Notes under the pieces: model-generated
What the model saw: the letters and a program-made list of their open reading frames with translations, nothing else
What the model was told of the DNA's origin: nothing
Databases searched by the model: none
Made by a program: the position numbers and the translations under genes
Source: Futiania mangrovi
Lineage (GTDB): Bacteria; Pseudomonadota; Alphaproteobacteria; Futianiales; Futianiaceae
NCBI RefSeq assembly: GCF_024158125.1
Contig: NZ_JAMZFT010000004.1
Coordinates: forward strand, 62,001 to 126,000
Direction of reading: 5' to 3'
DNA: 64,000 nucleotides
Part shown: piece by piece, positions 1 to 8,387 of the stretch
Position numbering within the stretch: position 1 is the stretch's first letter
How the letters are laid out: the number at the start of each line of letters is the position of its first letter

Positions 1-263
1 ACAAGATCATGCCGCGCTGGCAGGCGAAGATCGCGGGCCATCCCCCGGCAGACGCGCCGTTCCACGAGGGGGCGGTGCGTTACCTGAAGGAGATCGGCGT
101 CTGGACCGCCGAGGACGAGGCCTGGAACCAGGACCGTCTTGCCCGCATGAAGGCGGTTCAGGCCGCCTGGGACGCGGCGATGGACGAGGCGCTGGAGAAG
201 AACCTGCCCGGCAAGGATTGGGAAGCGTTCTGGGCGGACTACCGCGCCAAGAACCTCCAGTAA
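1..263 (+). CDS. TAXI-type TRAP transporter solute-binding protein, C-terminal fragment
   Basis: This is the C-terminal end of a gene that enters the window from the left. The reading frame is open from base 3, so the ATG at 9 is internal rather than a start. The tail, with a motif like HEGAVRYLKEIGVW followed by a charged helix, resembles the C-terminus of periplasmic TAXI-family receptors of tripartite ATP-independent transporters. The next gene downstream is a fused DctQM-type permease of the class that pairs with TAXI receptors, which supports the call. Ligand unknown. Confidence is moderate because only about 87 residues are visible. Confidence 0.72.
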   Translation, partial: KIMPRWQAKIAGHPPADAPFHEGAVRYLKEIGVWTAEDEAWNQDRLARMKAVQAAWDAAMDEALEKNLPGKDWEAFWADYRAKNLQ

Positions 264-291
264 TCCGGTCCGCCGGTTTCCTCAGCCGCGC

Positions 292-320
292 CGGGGCGCC
301 GTCGACAAGGCGGCGCCCCG
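292..320. other. Strong hairpin between TRAP receptor and permease genes
   Basis: A perfect 10-bp inverted repeat (CGGGGCGCCG at 292-301, CGGCGCCCCG at 311-320) with a 9-nt loop lies in the 82-bp gap between the receptor and permease genes. There is no T tract, so it is not a classical terminator. In receptor/permease operons such hairpins commonly stabilise the 3' end of the receptor message so that the receptor is made in excess. That role is inferred here. Confidence 0.6.
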
Positions 321-345
321 TGCACCTTCAGCCCGGATCTGACCG

Positions 346-2328
346 ATGAGCACAGCCTCCACACCTGCGGCCGGGGTGCCTGCCGCGCCTGCTGCCGAAC
401 CGCACGAAGACCCGCGCTGGGGCTGGGACCGCCAGGGCCGCCGCATGGGCGGCGCGGCCTATCTGGTTGCGCTGGTCCTGTCGGCGGCAGGTCTCGCCAT
501 CGTCGTGAACCAGGTGTTCAATCTCGGCGCGTTCGGGTTCCGGCCGCTCAGCACGGCCTTCTACTATCTCGTGATCGCGATCTTCCTGCCGGTCGCATTT
601 CTCGCCTATCCCGCACGGGCCGGAGATGCGCAGCGGGTGCGCTGGTACGACTGGCTGCTCGGCGCGCTCACCATCGCGGTGGGCGGCTACCTCTCCCTCA
701 ATGCCGAGAACATCCTGACGCGCGGCTGGGATATCGAGGCGCCCGCCGCGCCGACGGCGGTCGCCGGCGTGCTCGTGCTGCTGGCGCTGGAAGGGGTGCG
801 CCGCTGCGGCGGGACGCTGCTGTTCGTCATCTGCGGCGTCTTCGCTGTCTTCCCGCTCTTTGCCGACCACATGCCGGGCGTTCTGTGGGGGATCCAGTAC
901 ACGGCGCCCGAGGCCGCACGCGCCCATGCCATGGGGGTGGAGAGCATCATCGGGATTCCCATGCGGGTCGTGTCCGACCTGCTGATCGGCTTCATCCTGT
1001 TCGGCGTGGCGCTGGTGGTTTCGGGCGGCGGGACGTTCTTCATGAACTTCGCCATGGCGCTGATGGGCGCACGGCGCGGAGGGCCGGCCAAGGTGTCGAT
1101 CCTCGCGTCGGGCTTCTTCGGCAGCCTGTCGGGCAGCGTGATCTCGAACGTGATCTCCACGGGCTCGATGACCATTCCGACGATGAAGCGGTCCGGCTAC
1201 CCCGCGCACTATGCGGGTGCGGTGGAGGCCTGCGCCTCGACCGGCGGGACTCTGATGCCGCCCGTGATGGGGGCCGTGGCCTTCATCATGGCCTCGTTCC
1301 TGAACGTGCCCTACACCGACGTGATGCTGGCGGCGCTGGTGCCTGCGGTGCTGCTCTATCTCGTGCTGTTGCTGCAGGCGGATGCCTATGCCGCGCGCGT
1401 CGGACTGAAGGGCCTGCCGCGGGCGGAGCTTCCGGCCCTCGGCGCGACCCTGCGCCAGGGCTGGGTCTATCTGCTGAGCCTCGCGCTTCTGATCTACCTC
1501 CTGGTGTTCGAACGGATCGAGTCGATGGCGCCCTTCTATGCGGCGCTGCTGCTGCTGGCGACGGCGGTGGTGCTGCAGAAGGGGATGGGCCGGGTCCGGA
1601 TCGCGCTCGACATGGCCGTGGAAGCCGGCGTGAACATCGCGAACCTGGTAGGCATCCTGGCAGGCATCGGCCTGATCGTCGGGGCGCTCTCGATGACGGG
1701 CGTGGGCACGGCCTTCTCCCGCGAGCTGGTCAATTATGCAGGCGACAACATCCTGCTGCTGCTGGCACTGGGGGCCCTGACGAGCTTCATCCTCGGAATG
1801 GGGATGACGGTCAGCGCCTGCTACATCTTCCTCGCGATCGTGCTCGCGCCAGCGCTCGTGCAGGTCGGCCTCAACGAGATGGCGAGCCATCTCTTCATCC
1901 TGTACTGGGGCATGCTGTCCTACATCACGCCGCCGGTGGCGCTGGCGGCCGTGGCGGCTGCCGGCATCGCCGGGGCGCCCGCGATGAAGACCGGCGTCAT
2001 GGCCATGCGCCTCGGCGGAGTGCTGTTCCTCCTGCCCTTCATGTTCGTGCTGAACCCGGCTCTGATCGGTCAGGGCAGTGCTGGTGAGATCGCGCTGTCG
2101 GTGGCGACGGCGGTACTTTCCATGCTGATGCTGTCTGCGGGCTTCGAGCGCTATGCCTATTTCGTCGGGCGCCTGCCGCTGTGGAGTGCAGGCCTGATGA
2201 TCGCGGGCGGGCTCACGCTGATGGTGCCGGAGCACAAGACGGACCTCGTCGGTCTCGTACTGCTTGCCGTGGTCTATGCCGAGCGCCTGATCCGCGGGCG
2301 GGGGCCGGGGGCGGAGCGGGCGGCCTGA
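346..2328 (+). CDS. TRAP transporter fused permease (4TM/12TM, TAXI-associated)
   Basis: The 660-residue polytopic membrane protein combines the small DctQ-like (4TM) and large DctM-like (12TM) subunits in one chain, the usual layout for TAXI-type TRAP systems. Hydrophobic segments run from about residue 35 to the end. Conserved-looking glycine-rich stretches include SGSVISNVISTGSMTIPTM and the region around STGGTLMPPVMGAVAFIMA, which are typical of the DctM domain. It would import an organic acid using a sodium or proton gradient together with the receptor just upstream. The start at 346 follows only a weak ribosome site. The neighbouring CoA-transferase and dehydrogenase genes suggest that the cargo is a carboxylic acid, but no substrate can be named. 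Confidence 0.9.
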   Translation: MSTASTPAAGVPAAPAAEPHEDPRWGWDRQGRRMGGAAYLVALVLSAAGLAIVVNQVFNLGAFGFRPLSTAFYYLVIAIFLPVAFLAYPARAGDAQRVRWYDWLLGALTIAVGGYLSLNAENILTRGWDIEAPAAPTAVAGVLVLLALEGVRRCGGTLLFVICGVFAVFPLFADHMPGVLWGIQYTAPEAARAHAMGVESIIGIPMRVVSDLLIGFILFGVALVVSGGGTFFMNFAMALMGARRGGPAKVSILASGFFGSLSGSVISNVISTGSMTIPTMKRSGYPAHYAGAVEACASTGGTLMPPVMGAVAFIMASFLNVPYTDVMLAALVPAVLLYLVLLLQADAYAARVGLKGLPRAELPALGATLRQGWVYLLSLALLIYLLVFERIESMAPFYAALLLLATAVVLQKGMGRVRIALDMAVEAGVNIANLVGILAGIGLIVGALSMTGVGTAFSRELVNYAGDNILLLLALGALTSFILGMGMTVSACYIFLAIVLAPALVQVGLNEMASHLFILYWGMLSYITPPVALAAVAAAGIAGAPAMKTGVMAMRLGGVLFLLPFMFVLNPALIGQGSAGEIALSVATAVLSMLMLSAGFERYAYFVGRLPLWSAGLMIAGGLTLMVPEHKTDLVGLVLLAVVYAERLIRGRGPGAERAA

Positions 2329-2365
2329 CCGCCTGCCCTGGCCGCGCGCCCTGGCCGCGTCGGGC

Positions 2366-3514
2366 TCAGTGCCGGGCCAGCGCCGCGCGTTCCTCGGCGT
2401 CGAAGCCGAAGTCGGCCAGCACCGCGTCCGTGTCCGCTCCGAGGCGCGGGGCGGGGCTGAGCGGGACGGCGATGCCTGGCGGCCGGGGGATCGGCAGGGG
2501 GCCCAGCGCGGGCTCGTCAACCGTCTGGAACAGCCCCGTTTCGACCGCGTGCCGGTCGGCGCGCAGGGCGTCGTAATCGTTCACCGGCGCACAGAGGACG
2601 CCCGCAGGCTCCATCTTCGCAAGCCATGCCGCCGTCGTGTCACCCGCGATGATGCCGCCGACCAGCGCATTGAGCCGGTCGGCATTGCGCACCCGCGCAT
2701 CGAGCCTTGCGTACTCCGGATCGTTCAGCCACTCCGTCTTGCCGAGTGCCTCGCAGATCGCTGCGAAGGTCTTCTCGCTGACCGAGGTCACGCGCAGGTA
2801 GCCGTCCGCGGTGGGAAAGACGCCCGACGGGACCGTGGGCGGAACCGCGGGCGCGCCCGCGGTCACATACTCCTCGAGCATGTGGATGGCCTGGAAGGAC
2901 GCCGCGCAGTCGAGCAGTGGTACTTGCACATGCGCGCCCTCGCCGGTCGCCTTCGCCCGGTAGAGGGCGGCGAGCGAGAGATGCGCGGCGTGCAGGCCTG
3001 TCAGCATGTCGACCGCGAACATCGGGATCGGCCGGGGGGTGCCGTCGGATTCCCGGTTCATCTGCATCATGCCGGATATGGCCTGGATCACCGTGTCGGT
3101 GCCCGGCCGGTTCCGGTAGGGGCCTTCCGCACCGAAGCCCGACACGGAAACGAACACGAGCGCGGGGTTCGCCGCGCGCAGCGCCGCGGGGTCGAGGCCG
3201 ATCCGTGCGGAGACACCTGGCCGGAAGCTCTCGATCACCATGTCGGCCCGTTCCGCCAGCCGTGCCAGCGCGGCACGGCCCGTCTCGGTCGCGGTATCGA
3301 GAACGACGGATTCCTTGCCCGGATTGACCGCGGCGGCGAGTGCGTTCATGCCCTCGCGGCTCATGCCGATGCCGCGGCCCCAGTCGCCCGCCGGCGGCTC
3401 TACCTTGATGACGCGCGCGCCTTGCAGGCCGAGCAGGGCCGCGCACCACGGACCCGCGATGCCCTGCGCGGCATCGAGGATGGTGATGCCCGCGAGGGGA
3501 GCTGACGGTGCCAT
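2366..3514 (-). CDS. CaiB/BaiF family (class III) CoA-transferase
   Basis: The 382-residue protein starts with PLAGITILDAAQGIAGPWCAALL, a form of the family III CoA-transferase opening, and carries VFVSVSGFGAEGPYRNRPGTD, which resembles the conserved segment containing the catalytic aspartate. These enzymes move CoA between carboxylic acids, as in carnitine, oxalate or aromatic acid metabolism. It lies 1 bp downstream of the molybdenum hydroxylase gene on the same strand, so the two are probably one transcript. Length matches the family (about 380-410). The natural acid substrate is unknown. The dehydrogenase at 6790 and TRAP genes nearby suggest an acid-degradation locus. Confidence 0.9.
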   Translation of the reverse strand: MAPSAPLAGITILDAAQGIAGPWCAALLGLQGARVIKVEPPAGDWGRGIGMSREGMNALAAAVNPGKESVVLDTATETGRAALARLAERADMVIESFRPGVSARIGLDPAALRAANPALVFVSVSGFGAEGPYRNRPGTDTVIQAISGMMQMNRESDGTPRPIPMFAVDMLTGLHAAHLSLAALYRAKATGEGAHVQVPLLDCAASFQAIHMLEEYVTAGAPAVPPTVPSGVFPTADGYLRVTSVSEKTFAAICEALGKTEWLNDPEYARLDARVRNADRLNALVGGIIAGDTTAAWLAKMEPAGVLCAPVNDYDALRADRHAVETGLFQTVDEPALGPLPIPRPPGIAVPLSPAPRLGADTDAVLADFGFDAEERAALARH

Positions 3515-3515
3515 C

Positions 3516-5852
3516 TCAGGCGGCCTTCGTGGCGGTGCCGTTCAGGGCGGCCCAGATCACCTCGGGCGTTGCCGGCATGTCGATGTGGTCGATCCCGGTC
3601 GTGGGCCTGAGTGCGTCGACGATGGCGCCGATCGTGGCCGGCGGCGCACCGATGGCGCCGGCCTCGCCCGCACCCTTCACGCCCAGAGGGTTCGTGGTGC
3701 AGGGCACGTTGCGCATGGAGAAGTCGACATCGGGCACGAGGTCGGCGCGCGGCATGCCGTAGTCCATGAAGGAGCCGGTGACGAGCTGGCCCGTGTCCGG
3801 GTCGTAGACCGTGTGCTCGGTCAGCGCCTGGCCCACGCCCTGGGCGATGCCGCCATGCACCTGTCCGGCGAGCAGCATCGGGTTGATCGTCGCGCCGAAG
3901 TCGTCGACCACGGTGTAGCGCAGGATCTCGACCGTGCCCGTGGCGGGGTCGACCTCCAGTTCGCAGACATGGCAGCCGTTGGGATAGGTCGGTGCCTCCG
4001 GCTTGCGCTCGTGCACCTCGTTGAGGCCGGGCTCCATCCCGTCTTCGAGATTCGCCGGGTCGTGCGCGGCCTTCTCCACGTCCGCGAGCGTCATCGACTT
4101 GTCGGTTCCGGCCACGCGGAAGACGCCGTCCGCGAACTCGATGTCGGCTGGCGCCGTCTCCATGACGTTTGCCGCGATCTTCTTGCCTTTCTCGACGATC
4201 TGGCGGCCGCCGAGCAGCACCGCCGCGCCACCCACCGGGATCGCGCGCGAGCCGCCCGTCATGCCCCAGCGGGTCTCGTCCGTGTCGCCCTGGATCACGC
4301 GGATCTTCTCCGCGTCGATGCCCAGCGTGTCGGACAGGATCTGCGCATAGGCCGTCTCGTGGCCCTGGCCGTTCGACTGGTTGCCGATGCGGATCTCGAC
4401 GCCGCCTTGCGGGGTGAAGCGGATGTCGGCGGTCTCCGGGTTTCCGCCGCCGCAGCGCTCGATGTAATAGGCAAGGCCGATGCCGCGCAGCTTTCCGGCC
4501 TTCGCCGAGGCCTCCCGCCGCGCTTCGAAGCCTGCCCAGTCCGCGCGCTCCATGCAGGTTTCCATCAGCGCCCGGAATTCGCCCGAGTCGTAGACATTTC
4601 CGTGCGCGGTTTTGAACGGCATTGCCTCCGGAGGGATGAAGTTCCGCCGGCGCACCTCGTCCGGGCTGAGGCCCATTTCCAGACCCACCTTGTCGATCAC
4701 CCGTTCGATCACGTAGGTCGCCTCCGGGCGGCCGGCGCCTCGGTAGGCGTCGACCGGCGTGGTGTTCGACAGGACGCCCTTCACGTTCACATAGAGGTGC
4801 GGGACCTTGTAGACGCCGGTCAGCATGTGCGTGCCGGCGTTCGTCGGAATGAAGGCGCCCATCTGGCTGAGATAGGCGCCGAGATTGGCATAGGTCGTGA
4901 CGCGCAGCGCCTGGATGACGCCGTCGGCGTCGACCGCGGCCTCGGCGTAGGTGACATTGTCGCGGCCCTGGATGTCGCTGACGAAGGCTTCCGACCGCTC
5001 CGGCAGGTAGCGCACCGCGCGCTTCAGCTTGCGCGACGCCCAGACCGCGAGCACCTGCTCGGGATAGAGGAAGATCTTCATGCCGAACCCGCCGCCCACG
5101 TCGGTCGTGCGGCAGCGCAGAAGCTTGGGATCGATCTTCAGGACCTGGCCCGCGAGGATCGGCTGGATCACGTGCGGGCCTTGCGTAGACGACCAGAGCG
5201 TGGAGCGCCCCGTCTCCGCGTCGTATTCGGCTACGATGGGACGCGGCTCCATGGAATTCACGACGATCCGGTTGTTGACGATGCGCATGGAAACGCGCGT
5301 CGCGGCCTTCTCGAACGCCGCATCGACGGCGGCTGCGTCGCCGTTCTGCCAATCGAAGGCGGTGTTGTGCGGGATGTGGTCGAAGAGTTGCGGCGCCCCC
5401 TCTGCGGTCGACCCCTCGGTATCCACGGTCGCGGCCAGCTCGTCGTACTCGATGACGATGGCTTCCGCCGCGTCGCGCGCCTGGTAGGCGGTTTCTGCGA
5501 CGACGAAGGCCACCGGCTCGCCGACGTGGCGCACCTTGTCCACGGCAAGCGCCGGCCGGGGCGTGTCCGCGCGCGCACTGCCGTCCCGGTTCTGGATCGG
5601 TACAACGCAGGGCAGATCGCCAAGGCCGTCCGCCACCACGTCCGCTCCGGTGTAGATGGCGATGACCCCCGGCATGCCCTTCGCGTCGGCGGTGTCGATC
5701 GACACGATGCGCGCGTGCGCGACCGGAGAGCGCAGGATCGCGGAGCGCGCCGCGCCGGGCACGTCGATGTCGTCGGTGTATTTCCCCGCCCCCCGGATGA
5801 GGCGGCTATCCTCGACACGGGCGACGCCCTGACCGATCGCGAATTTCACCAT
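3516..5852 (-). CDS. Xanthine dehydrogenase family molybdopterin-binding subunit (orphan large subunit)
   Basis: The 778-residue protein has the layout of CoxL/aldehyde oxidase large subunits: an N-terminal hammerhead-type domain (IGQGVARVEDSRLIRGAGKY) and long molybdopterin-binding regions. It carries the AYRGAGRPEATY motif, the form found in non-CODH (form II-like) members rather than the AYRCSFR motif of true CO dehydrogenase. Such proteins hydroxylate aldehydes, purines or N-heterocycles using Mo-cytosine dinucleotide. The usual partner subunits, a [2Fe-2S] protein and an FAD protein, are not adjacent: upstream is a divergent HupE gene and downstream is the CoA-transferase 1 bp away. The partners must be encoded elsewhere or the gene is an orphan. 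Confidence 0.9.
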   Translation of the reverse strand: MVKFAIGQGVARVEDSRLIRGAGKYTDDIDVPGAARSAILRSPVAHARIVSIDTADAKGMPGVIAIYTGADVVADGLGDLPCVVPIQNRDGSARADTPRPALAVDKVRHVGEPVAFVVAETAYQARDAAEAIVIEYDELAATVDTEGSTAEGAPQLFDHIPHNTAFDWQNGDAAAVDAAFEKAATRVSMRIVNNRIVVNSMEPRPIVAEYDAETGRSTLWSSTQGPHVIQPILAGQVLKIDPKLLRCRTTDVGGGFGMKIFLYPEQVLAVWASRKLKRAVRYLPERSEAFVSDIQGRDNVTYAEAAVDADGVIQALRVTTYANLGAYLSQMGAFIPTNAGTHMLTGVYKVPHLYVNVKGVLSNTTPVDAYRGAGRPEATYVIERVIDKVGLEMGLSPDEVRRRNFIPPEAMPFKTAHGNVYDSGEFRALMETCMERADWAGFEARREASAKAGKLRGIGLAYYIERCGGGNPETADIRFTPQGGVEIRIGNQSNGQGHETAYAQILSDTLGIDAEKIRVIQGDTDETRWGMTGGSRAIPVGGAAVLLGGRQIVEKGKKIAANVMETAPADIEFADGVFRVAGTDKSMTLADVEKAAHDPANLEDGMEPGLNEVHERKPEAPTYPNGCHVCELEVDPATGTVEILRYTVVDDFGATINPMLLAGQVHGGIAQGVGQALTEHTVYDPDTGQLVTGSFMDYGMPRADLVPDVDFSMRNVPCTTNPLGVKGAGEAGAIGAPPATIGAIVDALRPTTGIDHIDMPATPEVIWAALNGTATKAA

Positions 5853-5941
5853 GTCCCGAAAGCTCCCTGACGCGGTTTGATCTGGTTTGGGGTGGGAGGC
5901 TACGAACTCGCGGGCCCCGTCTCAAGCGCAATTGCCGTGGC

Positions 5942-5968
5942 CCCGCCATGCCCTCAGGCATGGGCGGG
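5942..5968. other. Inverted repeat in the divergent 5853-6137 intergenic region
   Basis: The arms CCCGCCATGCC (5942-5952) and GGCATGGGCGGG (5957-5968) pair with a single bulge around a 4-nt loop, in the gap between the divergent molybdenum hydroxylase and HupE genes. It could be an operator or a 5'-leader structure. No B12 box or other riboswitch core is recognisable nearby. Function unassigned. Confidence 0.45.
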
Positions 5969-6137
5969 CGAAACGACGCGTGCAGGGCAGGCCTTCGCGG
6001 CAGGGATCTGCGCCCTGCTCGACAGGTGCAGGCTGCAGTGCCTAAGCTGAGGCCAACAAGGACGCCCCGACAGGGCGCGGCGCGCAGAAGGCCGGGCTTC
6101 GGCGCATGAACAACAGGGATGGTCGAGGAGGACCGAT

Positions 6138-6761
6138 ATGACACGCTTTTCACTCGCTCTCGGACTGGCGCTCTCCGGATTTGCGGGCCCTGCGCTGGCA
6201 CATCACCCGATGGGCGGGTCTACGCCGGAAACCCTGATGCACGGTCTGCTGTCGGGGCTCGGCCACCCGGTGATCGGGATCGATCATTTTGCCTTCGTCG
6301 TAGCCGTGGGCATCGCCGCGGTGCTGGCCGGGGTCCGGTTCGCGGCGCCATTGTCGTTCGTCGGGGGGACCGTGGCGGGTTGCCTGCTGCTTGCGTCCGG
6401 CGTGGCGCTGCCCTTCGCCGAACTGGCGATCGGGGCGAGCGTTCTGGCGCTCGGAGCGGCGCTTGCTCTCGGCAGAATGCCCACGAAGGGTGTCCTGCTG
6501 GCCCTGTTCGCGCTCGCCGGTCTGTTCCACGGCGGCGCTTATGGCGAGGCGATCGTCGGTGCGGAAACGACGCCGCTTCTCGCCTATCTCGCGGGCTTCG
6601 CCGCCGTTCAGACGGCAATCGCGGCTGCGGCAGGTTGGCTCGCGGTCGATATCGGAGGACGCGCGGCGCAAACGCTGCGGCCCCGGCTGGCGGGCGCTGC
6701 GGTGGCGGGCATCGGCCTGACCGTCCTCGTCGAAACCGTCGAGGCGATGGTGTTCGTCTGA
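6138..6761 (+). CDS. HupE/UreJ family nickel or cobalt permease
   Basis: The 207-residue protein begins with a signal peptide ending ALA, so the mature chain would start with HHPMGG, a metal-binding-type N-terminus found in HupE proteins. About six hydrophobic helices follow. The motif GHPVIGIDHFAFVVAVG and a later LFHGGAYGEAIVGAE carry the histidines and acidic residues that are conserved in the HupE/UreJ family of Ni(II) or Co(II) transporters. A strong ribosome site (GAGGAGGA) sits just before the ATG at 6138. No hydrogenase or urease gene is nearby, so cobalt for B12 enzymes or nickel for an enzyme elsewhere are both possible. Upstream lies the inverted repeat at 5942-5968. Confidence 0.85.
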   Translation: MTRFSLALGLALSGFAGPALAHHPMGGSTPETLMHGLLSGLGHPVIGIDHFAFVVAVGIAAVLAGVRFAAPLSFVGGTVAGCLLLASGVALPFAELAIGASVLALGAALALGRMPTKGVLLALFALAGLFHGGAYGEAIVGAETTPLLAYLAGFAAVQTAIAAAAGWLAVDIGGRAAQTLRPRLAGAAVAGIGLTVLVETVEAMVFV

Positions 6762-6789
6762 GCACACCGGAGCGAGAGGGGCGGCGGGC

Positions 6790-7749
6790 GTGGCTGACAG
6801 GAACGAGACTTATCGCGGCGCCGACGCCGCGGTCGTGGGCATCGTCGGAACGGGTCTCATCGGGGCCGCGTGGACGGCCTATTTCCTGAGCCGCGGCCTG
6901 GCGGTGCGGGCGTGGGACCCCGCGCCCGGCTGGGAAGGGCGGCTCGAGGGGTTCCTTGGCCCCGCCATGGCCGACCTCGCCGCCGTCGACCCGGAAGCGA
7001 TAACGGGAACGGAGCGGCTGGCGCTCTGCTGCACGCTGGAGGAGGCGGCGGGCGGCGCCGACTACATCCAGGAGAACGCGCCGGAGAAACTGCCGCTCAA
7101 GCAGGACCTGCTCGCCCGCATCGACGCCGCGGCCCCTGCCGACGTGGTGATCGGGTCGAGCACGTCCTCGCTGCGCGCGACCGACATGCAGGCCATGTGC
7201 GCCAATCCGGCCCGCGTTCTCGTCGCCCATCCCTTCAACCCGCCGCACCTGCTGCCTCTGGTGGAGCTCGTGCGCGGCGAAAAGACCGACGAGGCCGCGC
7301 AGGCCGCCGCCGCGGCGTTCTTCGAGGCCGTGGGCAAGGCGCCGATCCGCGTGCGGAAGGAGGCAACCGGCCATGTCGCCAACCGCATGACCGCGGCGCT
7401 GTGGCGCGAGGCCGTCAACATCGTCGCGGAAGGCATCGCGAGCGTCGAGGACGTGGACAAGGCGATCCGCTACGGTCCCGGCCTGCGTTGGGCGATCGAC
7501 GGGCCGCACATGCTCTACCACCTGGGCGGCGGCGCAGGCGGCATCGCCCAGTATCTGGAGCACTTCGGTCCCTCGCAGGAGCGACGCTGGAAGGAGCTTG
7601 GCGACCCGAAGCTGACGGACGCGGTCAAGAAGGCGCTGGTCGAGGGCGTCGCGGCGGAAGCGCGCGGGCGCAGCATCGACGCGCTGGCCCGCCGCCGCGA
7701 CGACGCGCTGATCGACCTGCTGCGCGCACTTGCGAAGTACGAAGGGTGA
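6790..7749 (+). CDS. 3-hydroxyacyl-CoA / L-carnitine dehydrogenase family protein
   Basis: The 319-residue protein opens with a Rossmann NAD motif (VVGIVGTGLIGAAWTAYFL). It has the family segment VLVAHPFNPPHLLPLVELV in the catalytic domain and an all-helical C-terminal domain. Length and motifs fit the one-domain branch that includes L-carnitine 3-dehydrogenase and L-gulonate 3-dehydrogenase (lambda-crystallin), as well as 3-hydroxybutyryl-CoA dehydrogenases. The start is GTG at 6790 after a GC-rich leader, 28 bp after hupE. It probably oxidises a 3-hydroxy acid or its CoA ester with NAD+. The CoA-transferase at 2366 would provide CoA activation. The exact substrate is undetermined. Confidence 0.85.
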   Translation: MADRNETYRGADAAVVGIVGTGLIGAAWTAYFLSRGLAVRAWDPAPGWEGRLEGFLGPAMADLAAVDPEAITGTERLALCCTLEEAAGGADYIQENAPEKLPLKQDLLARIDAAAPADVVIGSSTSSLRATDMQAMCANPARVLVAHPFNPPHLLPLVELVRGEKTDEAAQAAAAAFFEAVGKAPIRVRKEATGHVANRMTAALWREAVNIVAEGIASVEDVDKAIRYGPGLRWAIDGPHMLYHLGGGAGGIAQYLEHFGPSQERRWKELGDPKLTDAVKKALVEGVAAEARGRSIDALARRRDDALIDLLRALAKYEG

Positions 7750-7790
7750 GACGGGCGGAGCCTTGCTTCGCCTGATCCCGCTGGCCTCGC

Positions 7791-8189
7791 CTATTTCTTT
7801 TCCTTCTCGACCACCGGACCGCCCGCGGCCTTCCATGCGCCGAAGCCGCCCTGGATGTGGCAGACGGGTTCAAGCCCCATGTCCTGCACCGCCTTGGTCG
7901 CCAGCGCCGAGCGCAGGCCGCCTGCACAGAAGAACACGAAGCGGTTGCCGGACTGGAAGACGTCCTTTCCATAGGGGCTGTCCGGGTCGACCCAGAATTC
8001 CAGCATGCCGCGCGGGACGTGCACCGCGCCCGGCACCGCGCCGTCGCGCCACAGTTCGCGGATGTCGCGGATGTCGATGAAGGTCACGCCGTCCTTGCCA
8101 AGCTGTTCGATCGCCTGCTCGGGCGTCCAGGTTTCGATCTCCGCCTCCGCCTCGGCGCACAACTGCTTGATGCCTTTGGTGATCGGCAC
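7791..8189 (-). CDS. Rhodanese-like domain protein (single domain)
   Basis: The 132-residue cytosolic protein contains one rhodanese domain: TFIDIRDIRELWRDGAVPGAVHVPRG at the front and an active-site loop FCAGGLRS with the catalytic cysteine at residue 88. The start chosen is GTG at 8189, because a GGGAGG ribosome site lies 7-8 nt before it and the upstream sequence does not look coding, although the frame stays open for a further 2.7 kb. Likely role is persulfide or sulfur transfer. It converges with the dehydrogenase gene at 6790-7749. The active loop CAGGLRS is short, as in single-domain sulfurtransferases such as GlpE and YgaP. Confidence 0.9.
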   Translation of the reverse strand: MPITKGIKQLCAEAEAEIETWTPEQAIEQLGKDGVTFIDIRDIRELWRDGAVPGAVHVPRGMLEFWVDPDSPYGKDVFQSGNRFVFFCAGGLRSALATKAVQDMGLEPVCHIQGGFGAWKAAGGPVVEKEKK

Positions 8190-8387
8190 GGGCTTGCCTC
8201 CCTTTCTGTTCCGCGTTCGGGCGGTCTGTTTGCTGCCGGGCGGCGGTCCGCCCGGTCCTGTGCCGAGGGTAGGGGGGCGTCGCGCGTCTTGTCCAACGCC
8301 GAATTTGCAGGGCCCCCGATGCGTGCCTAGAGTGACAGGGCCTGCGGACGGAGGCCCTGCGGGCGGGGCTGGAGCGGAGGAACCGGG

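Noticed and set aside
328-2520. 730-codon minus-strand frame under the TRAP permease
   Set aside because: His/Arg/Gln-rich low-complexity translation without motifs, antisense to a clear membrane transporter.
3240-5870. 876-codon plus-strand frame opposite the molybdenum hydroxylase
   Set aside because: Shadow frame. The minus strand has coherent enzyme motifs and the plus translation has none.
5853-6137. Cobalamin or nickel riboswitch upstream of the HupE gene
   Set aside because: HupE genes are sometimes under B12 control, but I found no B12 box or conserved core, only one imperfect hairpin.
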